A DNA stretch of 35,585 bases from Bacteroidales bacterium (GTDB lineage Bacteria; Bacteroidota; Bacteroidia; Bacteroidales; PUMT01), in the NCBI GenBank assembly GCA_007123885.1, contig SLGC01000098.1:1-35585 (forward strand). The letters run 5' to 3'. The number at the start of each line of letters is the position of its first letter. Within the stretch, counting starts at the first letter, position 1. Of this stretch, positions 8,657 to 16,272 are shown one piece after another. The notes below the pieces were generated by a model. The model ran no database searches and had not been told where the DNA came from. It worked only from the letters and a program-made list of their open reading frames with translations. The position numbers and the translations under genes were made by a program.

Positions 8657-10145
8657 ACATCAGATCGTCAAAATCTTCTGTCAGAGGCATATCCCTCCTG
8701 AAATCAAACAGGGTCAGCCGTCGCAGGTTGTAATAGTTCTGCCAGTATGTACGCAGGGCCGAGATATAGGATCTTCTGGCAATATCCTGCTCTCTTATGG
8801 CATCATTCAGGTCGCGTACATCAATTCTTCCTATCAGGAATCTTTCCCTTGTTACTTCAAACCTCTGCCTTGCAATAGCGTCGGCTTTCAGTGCTATAGC
8901 CAGCTGATCATACTGCATATTGAACTGCATGACCTCCAGGTATACGTTTTGTTCAAAATCGATCCATGCCTGTTCAACCTGAGTCCGTACCACCTCCTGG
9001 CTGGATTGAGCCATCCTGTACCTGCCCCTTCCAAGTCCCCAGTCCATTATGGGAATATTCAGACCGATCCGCAATCTTTGGGCAACCTGCGGATCACGAT
9101 AGGCATGAGCTATTTCCGGATCGCTGGCTGACAGACCGTAAGAGGCAAAAAGATCGGCATTGAAGCCTCTTTCTGAACGCGCCCGGGCAACATCCCTGTC
9201 TGCCTCTATAAGCTGACGTTCATATTGTATGATCTCAGGATTATTATTCAGTGCTTCTTCAAGGGCTCTGGCAAGATCAAGCCGGAATTCAGGAACATCG
9301 GGATCAATGATCAATTCAATGTCAATCGTTTCATTATAACCAAGGAATGAACGTAAACGGAACTTCCTTACTTCAAGATCAAGAGAAGCCTCATTAAGGG
9401 CTGTCTCGGCATTCAGAAAGCCCAGTTCCATCTGCAGAAGCTGGTTTTCAGGAATTGTGCCTATATTGTAACGACCCTGGGCGATCCGGTAAAGGGTGTC
9501 GGTATTGGCGTAATTGAGCTGTGCAATTTCCAGGTTAACCTGGGCAAGTGCCAGGTCAAAAAACCGGTTGACAGCCATCAGGGAAACATTTTCAATGGAA
9601 CTGACATAGGTTCTTTTTGCCTCTTCAAATCTCAGGGGTTCAATCCTCCGTTGCCAGCGGAAAGCATTGTACCCTGAAAGGGACTGGGTAAAACCGATGT
9701 TAACAGGTATAGTCCTGTATGAATGTTCGTCAGCATCAATATTATCAATCCTCTCAAGTTCGGATGACATAAAGATCTGTCCGCCGGTCAGCCCGACACT
9801 CTGATTCAGGGACAGCCTTGCCAGGGAGTTTATCACGTTTCGCTCTATAAACCGCTGCGTACCGTCAGGAAGTGTATAGGGCTCTATATCCCGCCTGAAA
9901 TTAGGAAGGGTGCCCTGAAGATTAAGGCTGGGCAAAAACTCGGCCCTGTAGGCGCGGTGCTGCCAGTAGCTGGCGCGGAACCGGTGCTGGGCAAGAATTG
10001 CCTGTGGTGATTGTTCTTTTGCTATGTTTATTACATTTTCCAGATCAAGATGCATAACCCGGGTCCGGACCTGGGCAGTTAAAGGATTAAGGCCTGGCAG
10101 GATACAGATCAGCAGGCCCAGCAGGACAAACTTGAAATTCTGCAT
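8655..10145 (-). CDS. TolC-family outer membrane efflux protein
   Basis: An outer-membrane channel of the TolC/OEP family, the exit duct of a tripartite exporter. The start chosen at 10145 (MQNFKFVLLGLLICILPGL, then TAQ) gives a normal signal peptide. The ORF track extends 12 residues further to 10181, only 5 bp after the permease stop, and cannot be excluded. The mature part shows the repeated OEP architecture: long helices (ENVINIAKEQSPQAILAQHRF early, and EEALNNNPEIIQYERQLIEADRDVARARSERGFNADLFASYGLS in the second half) alternating with strand segments such as LRIGLNIPIMDWGLGRGRY. It is the third gene of the HlyD-permease-TolC operon, with a hairpin over its stop codon. Confidence 0.92.
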   Translation of the reverse strand: MQNFKFVLLGLLICILPGLNPLTAQVRTRVMHLDLENVINIAKEQSPQAILAQHRFRASYWQHRAYRAEFLPSLNLQGTLPNFRRDIEPYTLPDGTQRFIERNVINSLARLSLNQSVGLTGGQIFMSSELERIDNIDADEHSYRTIPVNIGFTQSLSGYNAFRWQRRIEPLRFEEAKRTYVSSIENVSLMAVNRFFDLALAQVNLEIAQLNYANTDTLYRIAQGRYNIGTIPENQLLQMELGFLNAETALNEASLDLEVRKFRLRSFLGYNETIDIELIIDPDVPEFRLDLARALEEALNNNPEIIQYERQLIEADRDVARARSERGFNADLFASYGLSASDPEIAHAYRDPQVAQRLRIGLNIPIMDWGLGRGRYRMAQSSQEVVRTQVEQAWIDFEQNVYLEVMQFNMQYDQLAIALKADAIARQRFEVTRERFLIGRIDVRDLNDAIREQDIARRSYISALRTYWQNYYNLRRLTLFDFRRDMPLTEDFDDLM

Positions 10146-10186
10146 TTTGGGATGAGGTATAAAATGAATATTAAAGGTCATTGTGG

Positions 10187-11548
10187 TTATTCGTATCTGA
10201 GTGATTCAATCGGATCTTTTTCAGCCGCTCTTTTGGCAGGTGAATAACCAAAGATCACTCCCACAGATGCTGAAACAAAAAATGCGATCAGCACCGACGA
10301 AAAAGATACGATGGTGGAAATACCGGCAAAATGTGTGATCAGGTTGGAAAGTATGATACCCAGGACAACTCCTATCAGTCCCCCGGTAACACTTATCAGG
10401 ACGGCTTCCGAGAGGAACTGCACAATGATGTCTACCCGGGTGGCTCCTATGGCCTGTCGTGTTCCTATCTCTTTTATTCTTTCCATTACCGAGGCAAACA
10501 TTATGTTCATTATTCCTATGCCCCCTACAATAAGAGATATACTGGCTATTGCACCAAGCACAATATTGAATATTTCCCTGGTACGCTGCTGTTGTTTAAG
10601 AAGCAGTTCGGGAACAGTAACCTCAAAATCCTTGACCTCCGAATGTCTTCTCAAAAGCATACGGCCTATCAATTCTGCTGTAGGGGAAAGATGTTCGGTC
10701 TCGGCAACCTGTACTACTATCTTATCCAGCTGGTGATAATTGGAGCTGGTATTCTGACCGGGGTTAGTGCTTAACATTTGCCTCATACGCATCATGCCTC
10801 TGCCTCCCACGCTCAGTCCCGACCCGGAGGCACTTCTGAGTATTCCCCGGTTCTGGTATCTCATCAGCATGGTCTTGACCGGAATGTAGATATTGTCATT
10901 ATAAACATTTATACCTACATTTTCGAAAGCCGATACTGACACATTGCTTCTTTCCAGTACACCGATTATCTGCAGCCACACATGTCCGAATTTTATATAA
11001 TTTCCTACGGGGTTGACGTCGGGGAAAAACCGGGATTTGATATTTGCTCCTATGACACAGACGGCAAGGCCGTTTTCTTCCTGATGTTCATTAAATACCG
11101 TTCCTGACTCAAGGGGAAGATTAAAAAGATCAAAGTAATCGACCGATACACCAATCAGTTTGGCCGCCTCTCTTTTCCCTCCGGATACGGCATGTGCATT
11201 AAGAGCTATTTCCGGGCTTGTACTTACGACTGTAGGAATAGTGGTGCGGATGGCTTCGGCATCAAGCAGGGTCAGCCCCCTGCTGAATTTTACTCTTTGC
11301 TGCGGCCCGTTTGAATTTTCCTCGTCTACATCGCCTGAAACCTCTACAATGGGAGTGATCATTATATTATTGACACCGACCATTTTTATCTGCTCAAGGA
11401 TCTCCTGCTGCGCCCCGTTACCTATTGCAAGCATACTGATTACAGAGGCCACACCGAAAATGATCCCAAGCGCAGTAAGGATGGACTTGAGTTTATTGGC
11501 CATGATTGATTCCATGGCTATGATCACATCATGAAAATATTTCCTCAT
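10187..11548 (-). CDS. MacB-type ABC transporter permease (FtsX/MacB_PCD)
   Basis: A 453-residue permease with the MacB layout but no ATPase domain. One N-terminal transmembrane helix follows an amphipathic start (MRKYFHDVIIAMESIMANKLKSILTALGIIFGVASVISML). A large periplasmic domain spans about residues 45-325. Three C-terminal helices belong to the FtsX domain, with MERIKEIGTRQAIGATRVDI between the first two. It probably drives a mechanotransmission-type export of a peptide, drug or lipid through the adaptor and TolC-type channel encoded beside it (9 bp and about 5-40 bp spacing). The ATPase it needs is not encoded next to it, unlike many related operons. Confidence 0.92.
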   Translation of the reverse strand: MRKYFHDVIIAMESIMANKLKSILTALGIIFGVASVISMLAIGNGAQQEILEQIKMVGVNNIMITPIVEVSGDVDEENSNGPQQRVKFSRGLTLLDAEAIRTTIPTVVSTSPEIALNAHAVSGGKREAAKLIGVSVDYFDLFNLPLESGTVFNEHQEENGLAVCVIGANIKSRFFPDVNPVGNYIKFGHVWLQIIGVLERSNVSVSAFENVGINVYNDNIYIPVKTMLMRYQNRGILRSASGSGLSVGGRGMMRMRQMLSTNPGQNTSSNYHQLDKIVVQVAETEHLSPTAELIGRMLLRRHSEVKDFEVTVPELLLKQQQRTREIFNIVLGAIASISLIVGGIGIMNIMFASVMERIKEIGTRQAIGATRVDIIVQFLSEAVLISVTGGLIGVVLGIILSNLITHFAGISTIVSFSSVLIAFFVSASVGVIFGYSPAKRAAEKDPIESLRYE

Positions 11549-11557
11549 AGCTTATCA

Positions 11558-12988
11558 TTATCTGTTTCCTGGTCTTTCCCCGGTAACGGAAGCCCCTCCG
11601 GGTCTTTCTGCCTGCCCTGAAGCACCGCCTGTGCGCATCTGCCTTATCCTTTCCTCGCGTTGCCGGTTGATCTCCTGTTCCTCAGCTCTTCTGGCGGCTT
11701 CTTCAGCTTTTACCTGTTCCTTTTTTTCTTCGATCACTGCAATAAGTTCTTCGCCCACCATTCTGTATCTGTCAGGGTTTTCGGGAATGGTAAGGTATAC
11801 CCTGTCATTTTCTTCAAGTCCATGCTCAACAACAACATGGTTGTCATTTGAACCACCAAGAACAACGATCTGCCTTGTTCCTCCCTTCTTGTAAACATAG
11901 GGAATGCTGTCTGAAAGGTTAATGGCTTCAAGAGGGATATACAGCACGTCATTGTATGTCCGGGTAATTATAATATTGCTGGTAGTCATAGCAGGCCGCA
12001 GGATAGGGTCGAATTCATTGATCCTTATCATTACCTCAAAAACCTTTGCATCAGTATTTTGCATCTGTTCACCCACATTTGCCACCTGCATAACCTGACC
12101 GGTATACTGCCGGTCGGGGAAAGCATCGACACCAATGCGGACTTGCTGACCCGCCTGGATTTTGCTGACATCTATCTCGTTCACGTAAGTTCTTGAGAGC
12201 ATTGATGACAGATCAGGAAGAGTAGCAACGGTAAGATCCCATGGACTGATACTGGATCCGACAGTCCTTCTGGCACCATTCCATTCCCTGTGATAAATGA
12301 CCATCCCTGCTTTCGGGGCCCGGATTGTAAATTTATCCAGTACATCAACCATTTCCTGGTAGCGCCGCCTTTGTTGTGACAAATTTATTGCGGCCTCGGT
12401 CATATCTTCATTTGACTGCTGTACCCTTAGCTTGTAGTTTTGTTTTGCCTGCTCAAGTGCTCTTTTTGCCCTGTCCAGGCTGATCTCTGCCTGCCTGATG
12501 GTAGCCGGCGGCTCGAACTGTGATTGTTCCAGGGTAAGTCTTCTTTCCTCAAGTGTGTATTCGAGGTTTATTCGGTCATCCCTGAGGTTGCTCAGGGTGA
12601 TTGTTGTATCAAGCTGTGTTCTTGCATATTGGGTTTCGGCCCTTTCAAGAGCATCTTCCATATCCTTGAGGGCGTTATCCGATTCCGAACGGTCCAGCAG
12701 GGCAACATAATCGCCGGCCTCAACAACTGTTCCTTCCGGCACCAGATCCTGTATCCTTATATTCTGGATACGGAGATTTCTGCTTCTAAGCTCCTGCGGA
12801 CCGGTAATTTGTTCGGAGTTTTCAGCCTGCAACTCTCCCGTAACAGTGACAAGTACCTCAAAGTTACCTCTCATTGCCGGTACATCAATCATTGCTAGAT
12901 TTTCCCTTTCTCCCGCCAGGGCATAATAAATGATACCCAGTATGAGAACGCCGATAACTCCGCTGGTAATGATCGTATTTCGTTTCAT
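11558..12988 (-). CDS. HlyD/MacA-type periplasmic adaptor subunit
   Basis: A 476-residue membrane fusion protein anchored by one N-terminal helix (TSGVIGVLILGIIYYALAG). A barrel-sandwich half-motif (ENLAMIDVPAMRGNFEVLVTVTGEL), a long coiled-coil hairpin (about 100-225, rich in LEQA/RAETQ patterns), the second lipoyl half (FTIRAPKAGMVIYHREWNG) and beta-barrel/membrane-proximal domains follow. It should link the permease with the TolC-type channel. The C-terminus has an extra charged helix (EEKKEQVKAEEAARRAEEQ) and a short tail with two GGAS..ERPG units, not typical of the family core. It is the first gene of its operon, and no clear -7 box was found upstream. Confidence 0.92.
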   Translation of the reverse strand: MKRNTIITSGVIGVLILGIIYYALAGERENLAMIDVPAMRGNFEVLVTVTGELQAENSEQITGPQELRSRNLRIQNIRIQDLVPEGTVVEAGDYVALLDRSESDNALKDMEDALERAETQYARTQLDTTITLSNLRDDRINLEYTLEERRLTLEQSQFEPPATIRQAEISLDRAKRALEQAKQNYKLRVQQSNEDMTEAAINLSQQRRRYQEMVDVLDKFTIRAPKAGMVIYHREWNGARRTVGSSISPWDLTVATLPDLSSMLSRTYVNEIDVSKIQAGQQVRIGVDAFPDRQYTGQVMQVANVGEQMQNTDAKVFEVMIRINEFDPILRPAMTTSNIIITRTYNDVLYIPLEAINLSDSIPYVYKKGGTRQIVVLGGSNDNHVVVEHGLEENDRVYLTIPENPDRYRMVGEELIAVIEEKKEQVKAEEAARRAEEQEINRQREERIRQMRTGGASGQAERPGGASVTGERPGNR

Positions 12989-13436
12989 TATCCTTGTTTG
13001 TAATTGGTTAATGCAACCGCATAATATAATAACGGCGCAGTGAAATTAATAATCTTCAAAGAAACAAAAAATAAACCCGGCAAATTGACAGCTTAACTTT
13101 TTTTAACCTTCCAATGTCGCAGTATATCGGGTTTTCGGAAGGTGACGCTTTAAGATAATAATATTTGACCGTATTTGACGAATATAGTTTAAAAGACAAA
13201 CTGTTTTTTATTCAATTTTAACACTAATGCAACGAAATTGCAGTATTGCCGGAATGATACTTATATCTTCCGGTCGTTTAAATTTTTACTGGAGTACATG
13301 GAAATAACATCCGGTAATTAATGAACAATTCAATACAACTTGCATGTGAGACCGATCACGGGACAATAAAGTATTTGGGGAGTACACCGGATTGAAATAT
13401 CAGCAGCAATCCTGAAATGAGGGTTTTCAGGGCATA
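12989..13436. other. 448-bp spacer between glmM and the efflux operon
   Basis: No gene on either strand. It should hold the promoter of the efflux operon (minus), but I see no exact TAnnTTTG box. It contains two copies of tatttgac 10 bp apart (13162-13179) and a hairpin next to the glmM end. The rest is AT-rich and unremarkable. Confidence 0.55.
13411..13431 (-). terminator. Hairpin just after glmM
   Basis: CCTGAAA-accctca-TTTCAGG on the minus strand is a perfect 7-bp stem with a 7-nt loop. It begins six bases after the glmM stop. It has no T-run after it, so it is either a weak terminator or a transcript-end stabiliser. Confidence 0.35.
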
Positions 13437-14828
13437 TCAATTCCAGGTGCCTTCCTTTATCTCGCTGATAATCATGGAAGCCAGCTTTTCAGCCTGTTCC
13501 CTGTCGTTTCCCTCGGAATAGATCCGTATTATGGGTTCTGTGTTTGACTTTCTCAGATGCACCCACCCTTCAGGAAAATCTATTCGCACTCCGTCTGCAT
13601 CATTTACCGGATACCCCGCATATCGTGATTTTATATTGTCCAATATTTTGCCGGTATCGGTTTCGGGCGACAGTTCGATCTTGTTTTTAGACAAGTAGTA
13701 ACCGGGATATTTTTTTCTTAATTCGCTGCATTTTAACCCTGATTCTGCAAGATGGGACAGAAACAGGGCTATGCCTGCAAGTGCATCACGTCCATAATGC
13801 AGGTCGGGATAAATTATCCCGCCATTGCCCTCTCCGCCGATAACAGCCCCTGCAAGCTTCATTTCCGTTACCACATTAACTTCTCCCACCGGTGATGCAT
13901 AATAGATCCCTCCGTGCTTTTCCGTTATCTCTTTCAGTGCTTTGGTAGAGGAAAGGTTTGAAACCGTATTGCCCGGCTCATTTTTCAGAACATAATCGGC
14001 AACTGCGACCAGGGTATACTCTTCGCCAAACATACTGCCATCTTCATTCACTATAGCCAGTCTGTCAACATCAGGATCAACCGCGAAGCCAAGATCGGCA
14101 TTGCTTTCGACTACCTTTGCGGAAAGCTCGCCAAGATGTTCCGGCAATGGCTCGGGGTTATGGGCAAACCTGCCATCAGCCAGGCAGTTTATTTCAATAA
14201 CCTCCTTTACACCCAGGGCTTTCAGTAATTGAGGCAGGATCAACCCGCCTACCGAATTGACACAGTCGATAACTACACTGAAATTTCTCCCGGCAATAAC
14301 CTCGGTATTAACAAGCGGCAGATCTAAAACTGATTCTATATGCATCTTATCAAAGCCATTCCGGGTCTCGTATTTTCCGAGACTGAAAACTCCGGCATAA
14401 TTTAAGTATTCACTTTCTGCAATTTCTAAAAGCTCTTCTCCGGCTTGCGCCGTAAGGAATTCACCGTGCTTATCCAGAAGCTTGAGTGCATTCCATTCTT
14501 CGGGATTATGACTTGCCGTGATTATTATTCCCCCATCTGCCTTTTCAGATTGCACAGCCATTTCCACTGTCGGTGTGGATGCAAGTCCGGTATCCGTGAC
14601 ATCCACACCCATTCCTGTCAGCGTTCCGCATACGATCTGGTTAACCATATGCCCCGAGATCCTTGCATCCCGGCCGACGATCACCCTGTAGCTATTTTTT
14701 CCGGTATGTTTTTTAAGCCATGCGGCATAAGCAGATGTGAATTTCACAATGTCAGACGGAGTCAAACTTTCACCCGGCTTTCCGCCAATTGTTCCACGTA
14801 TTCCTGAAATGGATTTGATAAGGGCCAT
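13437..14828 (-). CDS. glmM: Phosphoglucosamine mutase family phosphohexomutase
   Basis: A 463-residue cytoplasmic enzyme of the alpha-D-phosphohexomutase family, most likely converting glucosamine-6-P to glucosamine-1-P for UDP-GlcNAc and peptidoglycan synthesis. It shows all four expected motifs in order: the phosphoserine loop TASHNPEEWNALK (about 100-112), the Mg2+ loop DPDVDRLA (about 252), the sugar-binding GEGNGG (about 331) and the phosphate-binding RKSNTEPIIRIYSEG (about 427). The start MALIKSISGIRGTIGG is typical. The family also contains phosphomannomutase/phosphoglucomutase, and the exact sugar is inferred from the similarity of Bacteroidota members. It stands alone, divergent from the rluB block. 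Confidence 0.88.
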   Translation of the reverse strand: MALIKSISGIRGTIGGKPGESLTPSDIVKFTSAYAAWLKKHTGKNSYRVIVGRDARISGHMVNQIVCGTLTGMGVDVTDTGLASTPTVEMAVQSEKADGGIIITASHNPEEWNALKLLDKHGEFLTAQAGEELLEIAESEYLNYAGVFSLGKYETRNGFDKMHIESVLDLPLVNTEVIAGRNFSVVIDCVNSVGGLILPQLLKALGVKEVIEINCLADGRFAHNPEPLPEHLGELSAKVVESNADLGFAVDPDVDRLAIVNEDGSMFGEEYTLVAVADYVLKNEPGNTVSNLSSTKALKEITEKHGGIYYASPVGEVNVVTEMKLAGAVIGGEGNGGIIYPDLHYGRDALAGIALFLSHLAESGLKCSELRKKYPGYYLSKNKIELSPETDTGKILDNIKSRYAGYPVNDADGVRIDFPEGWVHLRKSNTEPIIRIYSEGNDREQAEKLASMIISEIKEGTWN

Positions 14829-14950
14829 AACTTATTTCGGTTTATTGTATTATATGCGAAGTTATATTAATTGTTTCAAAATTCCTTAATCATGCTTAAA
14901 AGGTATGACCGGTAAAACGCAAGCCGTTTAATATAACATCTGTTTGAGAA

Positions 14951-14963
14951 CCGGAATATCCGG
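14951..14963. repeat. Short palindrome in divergent promoter region
   Basis: CCGGA-ata-TCCGG is a 5-bp perfect inverted repeat 20 bp upstream of the rluB -7 box and inside the glmM/rluB divergent spacer. It is a possible operator, but is short enough to be chance. Confidence 0.22.
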
Positions 14964-14982
14964 TAATGGCATTAAAAAATGT

Positions 14983-14990
14983 TAACTTTG
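14983..14990 (+). promoter_or_regulatory. -7 box for the rluB-DUF5686-era unit
   Basis: TAACTTTG matches TAnnTTTG exactly and lies 45 bp before the rluB ATG, in the context ATGTTAACTTTGCAGG, which is typical for Bacteroidota promoters. No -33 TTTG is seen at the usual distance. Confidence 0.5.
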
Positions 14991-15035
14991 CAGGTTTACA
15001 AATTAATTCCTGACGCCGCACGTTAAAATTTTATT

Positions 15036-16244
15036 ATGAAGCAGCAAAAAAAGAAAGATCGTCCTGCCGGAAAAACTAACTCTGCAGGAGGGACCAGGAG
15101 CGGCAAAAAAGCGGATCCCGGGGAAGGATATATGAAAAGAAAAGATAATACGGGAGGCAGCAAAACTGCCGGACCGGGAAGAACCGGGAGAGGCAAAAAA
15201 GCGGATCCCGGGGAAGGATACATTAAAAGAAAAGACGATGCCGGAGCCGGTAAATCAACCGGTAAAGGAAGGACAGTACGTCCCGGAACCGGAGAAACTA
15301 TCAGCACCGGATGGAAAGGGAAGGCACCAGCAAGCCGGGAAAAGGTGAAAAGCAGGGTGAAACCGGGAGGTTTTCCGGGATCAGCTGAAGTTCGGCCGGC
15401 AAGTGACCATCCTTTTAAAAAGTTCAGGAAGGAAAAACCTGCATCATACGCCAGACGATTTGGTGAAAAGCATGCCGGCGAAGAACAAAAGAGCCGGTCC
15501 GTTGCTGCAAAGGATCATAAGGCCCCCCGGGAAATAAGACTTAACCGGTATATTGCAAATTCAGGGGTCTGTTCAAGACGGGAAGCGGATGATTATATCC
15601 TTTCGGGACAGGTGACCGTTAATGACGTGGTGGTCAGGGAACTCGGAACAAAGGTAACAAGATCTGATACAGTCAGGCTAAGGGGAAAGAAACTCAATCC
15701 GGAAAAAAAAGTGTATGTCCTTCTGAACAAGCCTAAGGATTACATTTCCACAGTAGATGATCCTTACGCCAAACGTACTGTCATGGACCTTGTGAGAAAC
15801 TGCTGCAGGGAAAGGATATATCCCGTAGGCCGGCTGGACAGGCAAACTACGGGACTAATACTTTTTACCAACGATGGCGAACTGACAAAAAAGCTGACTC
15901 ATCCTTCACACAAGGTTGCCAAAATATACCAGGTGGGAGTTGACAAACCCCTTGAAAGGGCACACCTGGAAAAAATTGCAGGTGGAATTGAGCTGGAAGA
16001 CGGTCCCATACAGGTTGATGAAATAAGTTATGTCGATCCGGCCGACAAGTCACAGGTGGGCGTCCAGATCCACTCGGGCCGGAACAGGATCATAAGGCGT
16101 ATTTTTGAGCATTTTGATTATAAGGTTGTAAAGCTTGACAGGGTCTTCTTTGCCGGTCTTACAAAAAAAAACCTGCCAAGGGGTAAATGGCGCTTTTTGA
16201 ATGAGAAGGAGGTAAACAGACTGAAGATGAATATATTCAAATAA
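15036..16244 (+). CDS. rluB: rRNA pseudouridine synthase (RluB/RsuA family) with basic N-terminal extension
   Basis: A 402-residue protein. The first about 160 residues are low-complexity and rich in Lys, Gly, Arg and Pro, with an internal duplication (GKKADPGEGYxKRKD twice, 30 residues apart). Then comes an S4 RNA-binding domain (RLNRYIANSGVCSRREADDYI, about 166-225), and a pseudouridine synthase domain with the catalytic YPVGRLDRQTTGLILFTNDG (Asp near 267), KTYQVG-like KIYQVGVDK and GRNRIIRRIFEHF. This is the RsuA/RluB/RluE/RluF group. RluB (23S rRNA) is the best guess, but the modified site cannot be read from sequence. It is likely the first gene of a unit with the DUF5686 gene and era. 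Confidence 0.9.
   Translation: MKQQKKKDRPAGKTNSAGGTRSGKKADPGEGYMKRKDNTGGSKTAGPGRTGRGKKADPGEGYIKRKDDAGAGKSTGKGRTVRPGTGETISTGWKGKAPASREKVKSRVKPGGFPGSAEVRPASDHPFKKFRKEKPASYARRFGEKHAGEEQKSRSVAAKDHKAPREIRLNRYIANSGVCSRREADDYILSGQVTVNDVVVRELGTKVTRSDTVRLRGKKLNPEKKVYVLLNKPKDYISTVDDPYAKRTVMDLVRNCCRERIYPVGRLDRQTTGLILFTNDGELTKKLTHPSHKVAKIYQVGVDKPLERAHLEKIAGGIELEDGPIQVDEISYVDPADKSQVGVQIHSGRNRIIRRIFEHFDYKVVKLDRVFFAGLTKKNLPRGKWRFLNEKEVNRLKMNIFK
15102..15220 (+). repeat. Two exact 29-bp direct repeats in rluB
   Basis: ggcaaaaaagcggatcccgg followed by ggaaggata occurs identically at 15102-15130 and 15192-15220. The similarity continues at lower identity on both sides. The 90-bp period keeps the frame and duplicates a 30-residue basic block in the N-terminal extension. 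Confidence 0.93.
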
Positions 16245-16272
16245 ATTGCCAGTTATACAAAGGGTCCTGATT

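Noticed and set aside
15023-15307. Minus-strand 94-aa ORF over the start of rluB
   Set aside because: It is the antisense of the repetitive basic extension. Its proline/leucine-rich repeats only mirror the sense repeat.
16246-16272. TTG start of the DUF5686 gene given by the ORF track
   Set aside because: The extra nine residues precede a clean signal peptide that begins at ATG 16273.
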